Assembly (NCBI GenBank): GCA_946610635.1
Contig: CAMOCI010000001.1
Span: 1-20,796 of the forward strand
DNA from: an uncultured Clostridia bacterium
GTDB taxonomy: Bacteria > Bacillota > Clostridia > Christensenellales > UBA1242
Reading direction: 5' to 3'
Length of the DNA stretch: 20,796 bases
Shown: piece by piece, positions 1 to 6,756 of the stretch
Position numbering within the stretch: the first letter of the stretch is position 1
How the letters are laid out: every line of letters begins with the position of its first letter
Program-made: the position numbers and the translations under genes
The notes under the pieces: generated by a model
Told to the model about the DNA's origin: nothing
Seen by the model: only the letters and a program-made list of their open reading frames with translations
Database searches by the model: none

Positions 1-1372
1 CTATACTCTTAACATCAATTTTAATGAGTTCTGCAAGTGGGTCCTGCATACGTCTTGCGATAGAAACAGCACTTCTTGTTGTTACATCATATTCTGGGAA
101 TTCTTCTGCTGCAAGTTTACTTGCACTATATACTGATGCACCTGCTTCGCTTACAACCATATAAGATACTGGTCTATGTGCTTTTTTAATAAGGTTTGCA
201 ATAAATATTTCACTTTCCTTACTAGCAGTTCCGTTACCAATAGATATACAATCAATTTTGTATTTATCAATAAGGTTTAAAATTATTTGTTCACTTTCTT
301 CAATTTTGCTTTGTGGTGGGGTAGCAAATACAACTCCTTTATCAAGCACTTTTCCATTTTCATCAATAACTGCAAGTTTGCAACCTGTTCTGTAACCCGG
401 GTCAAATCCTAAAATTGTTTTGTGTTTTAAAGGTGGTTGCATAAGTAGTGGTTTTAAGTTAACCTTAAACATTTTTATAGCCTGTTCGTTTGCAACGTCT
501 GTTAATTCGTTTCTAAGTTCTGTATCCAAACTTGGCATCAAAAGTCTATCAAAACTATCAACAATAGTTGCTTTTAAACATTTTGTAAAAATGCACTCGT
601 GCTTTAAAAAGTGTTTTTCTATTATAGCAATACATTTATCATGGTTTGCAACAATTTCAACTTTTAAGCATTTTTCGCTTTCTCCACGATTTATTGCAAG
701 CACTCTGTGGCTTTTTATTGTTTTAATTGGCTCTTTTCTGCCATCATACATTTCGTAAGTTTTAAAGTTTTCGGCTTCTTTAAGTGTGGTTTCGATTTGT
801 GCAGTATCTTGCATAAATTTTCTTAATTCTTTTCTTGTGTCAGCATCATCACTAATTATTTCTGCAATAATATCTAGTGCACCTTGCAAAGCTTCTTCTG
901 GTGTAGAAACTCTTTTCTTTTCATCTTCTGTGTTGTTAACATAATCTTTAGCAATGTCTAGTGGTGTACCATCTTTTAATTTTTGTGCAAGTATTATATC
1001 TGCAAGTGGTTGCAAACCTTTTGCAATAGCCTTTGTTGCCCTTGTTTCTCTCTTTGGACGGAATGGCCTATATATATCTTCAAGTTCTGTTAATGTGTTA
1101 GCTTTTTCAATTTTTTCTTTAATCTCATCAGTCATTTTGCCTTGGTCTGTTATGAGTTTTGTTACTTCTTCTTTTCTTTTGTCTAAGTTTCTCAAATAGT
1201 TTAATCTATCTGCAAAAACTCTAAGTGTTTGGTCGTCGCAACTTCCAGTTAATTCCTTACGATATCTTGCAATAAACGGAATTGTGCAACCTTCGTCAAT
1301 CAATTTTTCAATGTTTTCTGCATGTTGTGGTGTAATACCAAGTTCTAATGCAATTACTTGTGAATTGTCCAT
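1..1372 (-). CDS. tex: Tex family RNA-binding transcription accessory protein (partial, N-terminal 457 residues)
   Basis: Reading the minus strand from the ATG at 1370-1372 gives an open frame that runs off the left edge without a stop. It begins MDNSQVIALELGITPQ and continues with the Tex-typical stretches TIPFIARYRKELTG and LEDIYRPFRPKRETRATKA. Near residue 324 comes ILGFDPGYRTGCKLAVID, the DPG motif that opens the YqgF/RNase H-like domain, followed by ISIGNGTASKESE and VSEAGASVYSAS. Tex proteins are usually a little over 700 residues with HTH, YqgF, HhH and S1 parts; here the HhH and S1 parts lie outside the window. The start is supported by AGAGGT six bases upstream. Tex is a cytoplasmic nucleic-acid-binding protein linked to transcription and RNA turnover; its exact role is not settled. 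It has its own probable promoter and is separated from the upstream gene by a terminator. Confidence 0.95.
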   Translation of the reverse strand, partial: MDNSQVIALELGITPQHAENIEKLIDEGCTIPFIARYRKELTGSCDDQTLRVFADRLNYLRNLDKRKEEVTKLITDQGKMTDEIKEKIEKANTLTELEDIYRPFRPKRETRATKAIAKGLQPLADIILAQKLKDGTPLDIAKDYVNNTEDEKKRVSTPEEALQGALDIIAEIISDDADTRKELRKFMQDTAQIETTLKEAENFKTYEMYDGRKEPIKTIKSHRVLAINRGESEKCLKVEIVANHDKCIAIIEKHFLKHECIFTKCLKATIVDSFDRLLMPSLDTELRNELTDVANEQAIKMFKVNLKPLLMQPPLKHKTILGFDPGYRTGCKLAVIDENGKVLDKGVVFATPPQSKIEESEQIILNLIDKYKIDCISIGNGTASKESEIFIANLIKKAHRPVSYMVVSEAGASVYSASKLAAEEFPEYDVTTRSAVSIARRMQDPLAELIKIDVKSI

Positions 1373-1431
1373 TTTTTACCTCTTTTATATTTTACAATAA
1401 TATATCAAAAATTTATTTTTTGACTAAATAT

Positions 1432-1459
1432 ATCTTATCATAAAAATCAAAATTTTCAA
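1432..1459 (-). promoter_or_regulatory. Probable promoter of tex
   Basis: On the minus strand, TTGAAA (1459-1454), a 16-base spacer and TAAGAT (1437-1432) form a sigma-70-type promoter. TG one base before the -10 (TGATAAGAT) makes it an extended -10. It lies about 60 bases upstream of the tex start and downstream of the terminator of the preceding gene. AT-rich DNA yields chance matches, so confidence is moderate. Confidence 0.5.
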
Positions 1460-1491
1460 AAGATATTTAAAATATTTAATCAATGCACAAA

Positions 1492-1515
1492 AAATGAGCA
1501 ATAACATGCTCATTT
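1492..1515 (-). terminator. Rho-independent terminator of the CYTH-like gene
   Basis: A perfect 9-bp stem (AAATGAGCA / TGCTCATTT) closes a 6-base loop 11 bases after the stop of the minus-strand gene at 1526. Read on the minus strand, the descending arm runs into TTTTTT before GTGC, as expected for an intrinsic terminator. It separates this gene from tex. Confidence 0.75.
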
Positions 1516-1525
1516 ATATTAATAC

Positions 1526-2194
1526 TTAATATTCATAATTAAAAATTCTTTTGCCGGCTTCAAACTTTGTTTCGCCCATATTTGTTAATTTTACTTTTTG
1601 TTCTAGTTCAAAACAAAATCTTTCAAAAGCAGTTTTGTTTTGAATATTGTTTAAGCAATTTTGTTTAATTTCCAAAATATATTCTGGAATATGATGTCTC
1701 TTTGTTTTAAACATAACACTATCAAAATTAACAGTACCGTTAAAACCAGTGTTGTTAAAAATTTCTAGTTGGTATCTGCTTGTTGTGATATACATAAAAA
1801 TTTTTAAATGTCTTAGCATTCTTGCAATGTCAGCATCCATACGGTGTGTGTATAAGTCTTGAAGTTTATCTTCTAAAAACAAAATGTATTCATTTTTATC
1901 TTGTATTTTATCACCATAATGCATTTCGGTTTCAAACTCTCGTCTAACACCTTCAATCTTACATACAATGCTTAATATTTGTTTATCATCAATCACTCTA
2001 ACTCTTATGCTAGCATCTAATTTTTGTAATAGTTTATCTGGTGTTTCATAAAAATAGTCAACAATAGATATTTGTTTTGCACTTTTTGTAGCCATGTTAG
2101 GCATAAGCCTGATTAATTCATCAAGCCTTGGCAAATCTTTGCTATCTACATAATATGTTCTTTGAATAAGTTTTTGTAATTCAATATTTTCCAT
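1526..2194 (-). CDS. Probable CYTH/VTC-like triphosphate tunnel protein
   Basis: The 222-residue product has the pattern of the CYTH (triphosphate tunnel metalloenzyme) superfamily. It shows YFYETPD (47-53), IRVR (63-66) on the next strand, a basic/acidic pair RREFE (84-88), LEIKQ (174-178) as the late E-x-K strand, and a closing ETKFEAGKR (208-216) resembling the SKYE end of the family. Members hydrolyse or bind triphosphate-containing substrates such as inorganic triphosphate, ThTP or polyphosphate inside a beta tunnel. The usual N-terminal ExExK motif is not clear; only ELQK (5-8) is near that place, so activity may be altered. No Shine-Dalgarno precedes the ATG; a -10 element ends exactly six bases upstream, so a leaderless mRNA is likely. 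Family assignment is by motif reading only. Confidence 0.65.
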   Translation of the reverse strand: MENIELQKLIQRTYYVDSKDLPRLDELIRLMPNMATKSAKQISIVDYFYETPDKLLQKLDASIRVRVIDDKQILSIVCKIEGVRREFETEMHYGDKIQDKNEYILFLEDKLQDLYTHRMDADIARMLRHLKIFMYITTSRYQLEIFNNTGFNGTVNFDSVMFKTKRHHIPEYILEIKQNCLNNIQNKTAFERFCFELEQKVKLTNMGETKFEAGKRIFNYEY

Positions 2195-2200
2195 ATTAAT

Positions 2201-2229
2201 ATTTTATATTACATTTTGCTTTTTGGCAA
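2201..2229 (-). promoter_or_regulatory. Promoter of the CYTH-like gene, leaderless geometry
   Basis: On the minus strand TTGCCA (2229-2224), 17 bases, then TAAAAT (2206-2201). The -10 ends six bases before the ATG at 2194-2192, which would put the transcription start at or next to the A of the start codon. No purine-rich ribosome binding site is present between them. Confidence 0.6.
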
Positions 2230-2274
2230 CAAAAAATAATGTTTATATTTATTTTTACATTAAATAAGTGTTAA

Positions 2275-2487
2275 TTATTCCCAATCAACAAGCCCTAACA
2301 AATAATCAGTAGTTACATTAAAATATTTTGCAACACAAATAGCAACATCAATGTTAGGGATTTGTTTATTTGCTTCCCATCTGGCTATTGCTGCTTGACT
2401 ATAATTTAATTCTTTTGCAAGCATATTTTGACTTAAACCATTATCTTCTCTTAATTCTTTTAATCTCTGTGAAAATTTATTGTTCAT
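2275..2487 (-). CDS. Small Cro/CI-type HTH regulator (second of tandem pair)
   Basis: The 70-residue protein is essentially one HTH_3 (XRE) domain. FSQRLKELREDNGLSQ forms helix 1, MLAKELNYSQAAIARWEANK the helix-turn-helix with the typical RWE, and VAKYFNVTTDYLLGL the closing helices. There is no extra effector or dimerisation domain. Its ATG is one base after the stop of the upstream regulator and has only a weak ribosome site, so the pair is probably cotranscribed and translationally coupled. Its last 30 residues match the neighbour almost exactly in VAKYFNVTTDYLLGL, including a run of 35 identical bases, so the two arose by tandem duplication. It is expected to bind DNA, most plausibly the inverted repeats upstream of the pair. 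Confidence 0.9.
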   Translation of the reverse strand: MNNKFSQRLKELREDNGLSQNMLAKELNYSQAAIARWEANKQIPNIDVAICVAKYFNVTTDYLLGLVDWE

Positions 2488-2536
2488 ATTAATTTTCTAA
2501 ACCTAACAAATAATCAGTAGTTACATTAAAATATTT
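2294..2536. repeat. 35-bp direct repeat shared by the two tandem XRE genes
   Basis: An identical 35-base stretch occurs at 2294-2328 and 2502-2536, encoding the NVTTDYLLG region near the C-terminus of both regulators. The rest of the two genes has diverged. This is the trace of a tandem gene duplication, or of later gene conversion limited to the 3' ends. Confidence 0.85.
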
Positions 2537-2692
2537 CGCTACTGCAATTAAATTATCACTTTTAATGTCTGCATTGCCATTTTCCCATCTACAGATAGTT
2601 GCGTCGCTAACACCTAAAAGTTTGCCTAATTGTAATATTGAAATATTTTGTTCGTTTCTTAATTCTTTTAATCTTTCTGCGAATATTCTCAT
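2489..2692 (-). CDS. Small Cro/CI-type HTH regulator (first of tandem pair)
   Basis: The 67-residue XRE protein has the order FAERLKELRNEQNISILQLGK, then LLGVSDATICRWENGNADIK (helix-turn-helix with RWENG), then VAKYFNVTTDYLLGL. No Shine-Dalgarno lies upstream. TAAAAT on the minus strand (2704-2699) ends six bases before the ATG, which suggests a leaderless transcript. An inverted repeat (2703-2720) sits directly behind this -10, the position expected for an autoregulatory operator. Such single-domain regulators act as phage-type repressors or controllers of small mobile modules; no phage or integrase gene is nearby, so its targets are unknown. Confidence 0.9.
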   Translation of the reverse strand: MRIFAERLKELRNEQNISILQLGKLLGVSDATICRWENGNADIKSDNLIAVAKYFNVTTDYLLGLEN

Positions 2693-2702
2693 AAAAATAT
2701 TT

Positions 2703-2720
2703 TATTACACAAACGTAATA
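2703..2720. promoter_or_regulatory. Operator-like inverted repeat O1
   Basis: TATTAC, six bases, GTAATA is a perfect inverted repeat. It overlaps the upstream edge of the proposed -10 (2704-2699, minus strand) of the tandem XRE genes. Its half-site resembles that of O2 28 bases away (pattern yAyTAC), which suggests binding by the same regulator or by related ones. Confidence 0.6.
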
Positions 2721-2726
2721 TTTTTA

Positions 2727-2755
2727 TTGACACTACATAAAAGTAGTGATATAAT
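2727..2755 (+). promoter_or_regulatory. Consensus sigma-70 promoter of the plus-strand HTH gene
   Basis: TTGACA (2727-2732), a 17-base spacer and TATAAT (2750-2755) match the vegetative consensus perfectly. Transcription should start near 2761-2762, only about 12 bases before the ATG at 2774. The spacer is filled by operator O2, so a bound protein would block RNA polymerase. Confidence 0.85.
2731..2748. promoter_or_regulatory. Operator-like inverted repeat O2
   Basis: CACTAC, six bases, GTAGTG is a perfect inverted repeat lying between the -35 and -10 of the plus-strand promoter. It has the same 6-6-6 layout and a related half-site to O1 (TATTAC). The centres are 28 bases apart, nearly three helical turns. 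Confidence 0.65.
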
Positions 2756-2773
2756 TTTTCATGGTAGTTGTGT

Positions 2774-2977
2774 ATGAGCATAATATATAAAACAGAATTA
2801 ATTGAAAAATATATAAAAGATAACAAAATAAGCAAAGCAGAGTTCTGCAAAAGATGTGGTATATCTTTAAGAACTTTAAACAAAGTATTAACAAATGGTG
2901 GAGATATAAGAGCAACTAATGCTTATAAACTTGCAAAATTATTACATTGTTATTTAAATGATTTTGTTATTATTTAA
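2774..2977 (+). CDS. Small HTH DNA-binding protein, divergent from the tandem XRE pair
   Basis: The 67-residue product MSIIYKTELIEKYIKDNKIS... contains ISKAEFCKRCGISLRTLNKVL, an XRE-like helix-turn-helix, followed by AYKLAKLLHCYLNDFVI. It is shorter in its linker and less typical than the two regulators on the other strand. The ATG at 2774 was preferred over an in-frame TTG at 2768 because transcription begins near 2761; GGTAG at 2763-2767 could act as a weak ribosome site. The gene has a perfect consensus promoter blocked by operator O2 and is followed by a terminator. The layout resembles a phage cI/cro switch; its regulatory role is inferred. Confidence 0.8.
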   Translation: MSIIYKTELIEKYIKDNKISKAEFCKRCGISLRTLNKVLTNGGDIRATNAYKLAKLLHCYLNDFVII

Positions 2978-2984
2978 GTTGTAA

Positions 2985-3015
2985 AAAACCACTCACTGCA
3001 AAAGTAAGTGGTTTT
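2985..3015. terminator. Bidirectional terminator between the HTH gene and mnmG
   Basis: AAAACCACT (2985-2993) pairs with AGTGGTTTT (3007-3015), and the stem extends inward through ACT/AGT across one mismatch. The plus strand shows a short T-run for the HTH gene ending at 2977. The minus strand reads GGTTTTTT and so terminates mnmG, whose stop is at 3035. Confidence 0.8.
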
Positions 3016-3034
3016 AAATTTTATGCTATTGTAA

Positions 3035-4909
3035 CTATATCATTTTTTTGCTTTTTAAGTAAACTGTAAGCACTGCAATATCTGCTGGGCTAACGCCACT
3101 TATTCGGCTGGCTTGTCCCATATTTAGTGGCTTAATTTTGTTTAATTTTTCTCGTGCTTCTAGCCTTAAACCTGCAATGGTGCTGTAATCAAAATTTTGT
3201 GGCAAAACAATTTTTTCTTGCCTTTTTGCGTCTTCAATTTGTGCCTGCTCTTTTTCGATGTAACCTTCATATTTTGTTTGTATTGTAATTTCGTTTAAAA
3301 TCTCATCATCAAACTTTTCAAAAATTCCTATTGTTTCTTTTAACATTTTCGCCGTCACATTAGCACGCTTTAACATATTTTGCACACTTGTACCGGTAGA
3401 AAGTGGTGTTTCGCCTACGCTAATTAGAATATCATTAATCTTTTTATTTGGTGCAATTATTTTTGTTAGTTCTTGTTTTGCAAGTTCTAAATTTTTTTTC
3501 TTCTTTAAAAATAATCTCCAGCGTTTGTCATCAACAAGCCCAACTTTTCTGCCAATTTCTGTTAATCTTAAATCGCAATTATCTTGTCTTAAATGTAACC
3601 TATATTCTGCACGGCTTGTTAGCATTCTGTATGGTTCATCCGTGCCTTTCGTAACAAGGTCGTCAATTAAAACACCAATAAATGCTTCATCTCTTTTTAG
3701 TACAAGTTGTGGCTTATTTTTTATTTCTAAACTAGCATTAATACCAGCAATAACTCCTTGACAACCTGCCTCTTCATATCCACTTGTACCATTAATCTGT
3801 CCTGCACAAAAAATGCCTTTAATATTTTTGTATTCTAGTGTTGGGTATAGTTGTAAACTATTTATGCAATCATATTCAATAGCATAAGCATCTCGCATAA
3901 TTTTTGCATTTTCTAGTCCTTTTATGCTATGCACCATATCACGTTGCACATCAATAGGCAAACTCGTGCTTAAACCCTGCACGTAAGTTTCTTTTGTGGT
4001 TAAACTCTCTGGCTCTAAAAATAGTTGATGCCTATCCTTATCTTTAAATCTAACAATTTTAGTTTCTATGCTAGGGCAGTATCTAGGGCCAACACCGGTT
4101 ATTAAACCGCTATAAATTGGGCTGTTTGCAATGTTATTCATGATAATTTTGTGAGTATCAAGATTTGTATAAGTTAAATAGCAAACAACTTTATTTTTTG
4201 GTTGTTTTTTTGTAAGTCTTGAAAAAGGCTGTATATTTTCATCACCATATTGTATTTCTAAATCTTTTGTGTCTATTGTGTTAAAGTCAACTCTTGTTGG
4301 TGTTCCTGTTTTAAATCTAAATATTTCAAAACCACATTCAATCAAACTTTTTGTTAAACTACTTGCATTTTTAAAGCCGTTTGGACCGGTTTCTTCAATA
4401 TGGTCGCCGATAATAATACGGCTTTTAAGATAAACACCTGTACAAAGAACTACAGCTTTGCATTTGTAAACTTCGCCAAGTTTTGTTTGTACTCCTGTTA
4501 ATTTTCCGTCTTTATGCAATAGTTTAACTACTTCGGCTTGTCTAATATCAAGATTTGGCGTGTTTTCCAAAACTTTTTTCATTTCAATGTGGTACATAAC
4601 TTTATCTTCTTGTGCACGCAAACTTTGTACCGCTGGGCCTTTGCTGGTGTTAAGCATACGCATAAGTATTGCACACTTATCAGCCATTTTTCCCATTTCA
4701 CCGCCCAGTGCATCAATTTCGCTAACTATTTGCCCTTTGGCTGTTCCACCAATGCTAGGATTGCATGCCAAAAAACCTATGCTATCTAAACTTAGGGTTA
4801 GCATAACTGTTTTTATACCTGTTCTAGCCAATGCTAGTGCAGCTTCGCATCCAGCATGACCGGCACCAACAACAACTGCATCATAATCTGTAATTATATT
4901 ATTTTTCAT
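3035..4909 (-). CDS. mnmG: tRNA uridine-5-carboxymethylaminomethyl(34) synthesis enzyme MnmG (GidA)
   Basis: The 624-residue protein is full length for the family. The FAD-binding Rossmann motif GAGHAG lies at residues 15-20. ACNPSIGGTAKGQ (48-60) carries the conserved Cys49, and MLNTSKGPAVQSLRAQ (85-100) is another signature. Further conserved blocks are FLEPE, STSLPIDVQ, FCAGQINGTSGYEEAGCQG and the C-terminal SRAEYRLHLRQDNCDLRLT. With MnmE it adds the aminomethyl-type group to U34 of tRNAs reading two-codon sets, using FAD and methylene-tetrahydrofolate. GGTGA a few bases upstream supports the ATG at 4909. In many Bacillota mnmE and mnmG are neighbours on the same strand; here they are neighbours but divergent. 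Confidence 0.98.
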   Translation of the reverse strand: MKNNIITDYDAVVVGAGHAGCEAALALARTGIKTVMLTLSLDSIGFLACNPSIGGTAKGQIVSEIDALGGEMGKMADKCAILMRMLNTSKGPAVQSLRAQEDKVMYHIEMKKVLENTPNLDIRQAEVVKLLHKDGKLTGVQTKLGEVYKCKAVVLCTGVYLKSRIIIGDHIEETGPNGFKNASSLTKSLIECGFEIFRFKTGTPTRVDFNTIDTKDLEIQYGDENIQPFSRLTKKQPKNKVVCYLTYTNLDTHKIIMNNIANSPIYSGLITGVGPRYCPSIETKIVRFKDKDRHQLFLEPESLTTKETYVQGLSTSLPIDVQRDMVHSIKGLENAKIMRDAYAIEYDCINSLQLYPTLEYKNIKGIFCAGQINGTSGYEEAGCQGVIAGINASLEIKNKPQLVLKRDEAFIGVLIDDLVTKGTDEPYRMLTSRAEYRLHLRQDNCDLRLTEIGRKVGLVDDKRWRLFLKKKKNLELAKQELTKIIAPNKKINDILISVGETPLSTGTSVQNMLKRANVTAKMLKETIGIFEKFDDEILNEITIQTKYEGYIEKEQAQIEDAKRQEKIVLPQNFDYSTIAGLRLEAREKLNKIKPLNMGQASRISGVSPADIAVLTVYLKSKKMI

Positions 4910-5268
4910 AATTCACCAAATATAATTTTTAAAAATTAAGAAAAATTCGCTAAAAATTAGCAAAATTCACAAAAAATCTTCAATTTTTGTAATATTTTTA
5001 ATAATTTTTATAAAAAATCTAATTAATTTTATAAAAAACTGATATTAATATTTTTCTTTTAATTTTAAAAAATCTACATGATTATATCACTTTTGTTTTA
5101 TTAAGTAAATATTTTAAAAATATTAAATTAATTATTTTGATTGTTACGATTTAATAAGCTGATAAGTATTGTGCATAATGCATAATAAATTTATTATTGT
5201 TTAAAAATAAAAATATAAAACATATTAAATAATTTTAAACTTTTAAAATTTTGTGATAGAATATAAAT
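4910..5268. other. AT-rich intergenic region between mnmG and mnmE
   Basis: This 359-base gap holds no plausible gene on either strand. It is almost entirely A and T with many short inverted repeats, for example GCTAA-AAA-TTAGC at 4949-4961 close to mnmG. The mnmE promoter lies at its right end. The mnmG promoter must lie here too, but no single candidate stands out. Confidence 0.6.
5235..5262 (+). promoter_or_regulatory. mnmE promoter with extended -10 and leaderless geometry
   Basis: TGATAGAAT (5254-5262) is an extended -10 whose TAGAAT ends six bases before the ATG at 5269. A weak -35 (TTAAAC at 5235-5240, or TTTAAA one base earlier) is at the right distance. There is no Shine-Dalgarno, so the transcript probably starts at the A of the start codon. 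Confidence 0.55.
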
Positions 5269-6609
5269 ATGAAAAAAGAAAAAACAATTTGTGCTATTAG
5301 CACTCCAATTGGCAATGGTGGAATTAGCGTTGTGAGAATGAGTGGACCAGATAGCAAAAGAATATTACAAAAAATAACTACTCTAAAAACAGAAAGTATG
5401 GAAGCAAGAAAGATGTATCTTGCAACAATCAAAACAAAAAATTTTAAAGAAAAAGCACTTGTTGTGTGGTTTAAGGAGCCATATTCTTACACCGGCGAAG
5501 AAATGATTGAAATTCAATGTCATGGTGGCATTATTATTGCTAACGGCATTTTAAATGAGTTAATTAGTAAAGGTGCAACACTTGCTGAGAGTGGGGAATT
5601 TACAAAACGTGCCTTTATTAATGGTAAAATAAGCCTTGATAGTGCCGAAGGCGTTATTGATATGATTAATGCTCAAAGTGAAGAAGCAGTAAAAGCAGGC
5701 TATAATCTTATGACTGGTGAACTCAAAAATAAAGTCAATTCTCTACAAAGCAAATTAACAGATTGTGAGGCAAAGGTGGAAGTCGCTCTTGACTATCCAG
5801 AAGAAGATATAGATTATTCAACAAGTCAAGAGATAAAAACAGAACTACTAGATGTCAAGCAAAAAATTGATGAATTGCTTGCAACAGTAAACACTGGTAG
5901 GCTTGTTAAAAATGGAATAAATGTTTTAATACTTGGTAAACCAAATGCGGGCAAAAGTAGTTTGCTTAATGCACTTGTTGGTTATAATAGGGCAATAGTT
6001 ACTGATATTGCGGGTACAACACGAGATACTATTGAAGATAACTATACATACAAAAACTTATCATTTAATGTTACAGACACTGCCGGCATTAGAGAAGCTG
6101 AAAGCATAGTAGAGCGTATTGGTATAGAAAGAGCTGAGGAAAACGTTAAAAGTGCAGATGTTATTTTGGTTGTACTTGATGGCAGTAAACCTATAGAGAA
6201 GGATGATGAAAAAATATTATCTATGGTTAAAGATAAAATTGTTTTGTATGTTATCAATAAAATTGATTTACCTAAAAAGATGAACAAAACGTTTGACCAA
6301 ATGGTGGAAATTAGTGCAATAAGAAACGAAAAAGTTAATGCTTTAAAAGAAGACATATACAACTTGGTTGTAAATCAAAATATGCTTTCTGGTGGTTTGC
6401 TAATAACAAACACAAGACACGCAAACGCTTTGAGAGAAGCACAAAAAAGTTTAAAGTGTGCAATTGGTGAGATAGAACAAAACATGACATTAGACTTGGT
6501 TGCAACAGATATAAAATCGGCTTGGCTTTCACTTGGCGAGATAACAGGTGTAACAAGCAATCAAGAAATTATTAATACAATTTTCTCAAAATTTTGTTTA
6601 GGAAAGTAA
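5269..6609 (+). CDS. mnmE: tRNA modification GTPase MnmE (TrmE)
   Basis: The 446-residue protein has the complete family plan. The N-terminal folate-binding domain includes TICAISTPIGNGGISVVRMSG (6-26), GEEMIEIQCHGG and the SGEFTKRAFINGKISLDSAEGV block (108-129). A G domain is inserted in a helical domain: GKPNAGKSS (223-231) is the P-loop, AGTTRD (248-253) the switch, DTAG (270-273) G3 and NKID (330-333) G4. The C-terminus FCLGK (442-446) carries the conserved cysteine of the C-[IL]-G-K ending. With MnmG it forms the complex that modifies tRNA wobble uridine, with GTP hydrolysis coupled to the reaction. It is divergent from mnmG, and its mRNA appears to be leaderless. Confidence 0.98.
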   Translation: MKKEKTICAISTPIGNGGISVVRMSGPDSKRILQKITTLKTESMEARKMYLATIKTKNFKEKALVVWFKEPYSYTGEEMIEIQCHGGIIIANGILNELISKGATLAESGEFTKRAFINGKISLDSAEGVIDMINAQSEEAVKAGYNLMTGELKNKVNSLQSKLTDCEAKVEVALDYPEEDIDYSTSQEIKTELLDVKQKIDELLATVNTGRLVKNGINVLILGKPNAGKSSLLNALVGYNRAIVTDIAGTTRDTIEDNYTYKNLSFNVTDTAGIREAESIVERIGIERAEENVKSADVILVVLDGSKPIEKDDEKILSMVKDKIVLYVINKIDLPKKMNKTFDQMVEISAIRNEKVNALKEDIYNLVVNQNMLSGGLLITNTRHANALREAQKSLKCAIGEIEQNMTLDLVATDIKSAWLSLGEITGVTSNQEIINTIFSKFCLGK

Positions 6610-6637
6610 AAAAAACAATAAATAAAATTAAAAACTT

Positions 6638-6666
6638 TTGTAATCAAATAACTTAAAATTTATAAA
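6638..6666 (+). promoter_or_regulatory. Possible ychF promoter
   Basis: TTGTAA (6638-6643), 17 bases, TATAAA (6661-6666) is the best-spaced pair in the 147-base gap between mnmE and ychF. No clear terminator follows mnmE, so read-through from mnmE is also possible. The surrounding sequence is nearly pure A/T, which lowers confidence. Confidence 0.35.
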
Positions 6667-6756
6667 AAAACACAAAATAATACTATTTTTTTGCAAAAAA
6701 CACTAAAATTAAAAAAAATTAAATAAAAAGTAAAAATACACGAGGTAAAAAATCAA

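Noticed and set aside
420..1199. Plus-strand open frames at 420-758 and 954-1199
   Set aside because: They lie antisense inside tex, have low-complexity Ser/Phe/Leu-rich products and no ribosome site; they are shadows of the real frame.
2761..2790. Nine-codon frame MVVVYEHNI starting at the predicted transcript start of the HTH gene
   Set aside because: Position fits a leaderless uORF, but such a short frame is easily chance; not called as a gene.
2733..2915. Minus-strand open frames across 2689-2915 with hydrophobic products
   Set aside because: They overlap the divergent control region and the plus-strand HTH gene, and their Leu/Ile/Tyr-rich content reflects AT-rich DNA rather than a membrane protein.
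2275..2977. Toxin-antitoxin module or prophage remnant
   Set aside because: All three small proteins are DNA-binding HTH domains; no toxin-like partner, integrase or attachment repeat was found.
4910..5268. Replication origin in the AT-rich gap next to mnmG/mnmE
   Set aside because: No cluster of DnaA boxes (TTATCCACA type) and no dnaA, parA or rsmG nearby; extreme A/T content alone is not evidence.
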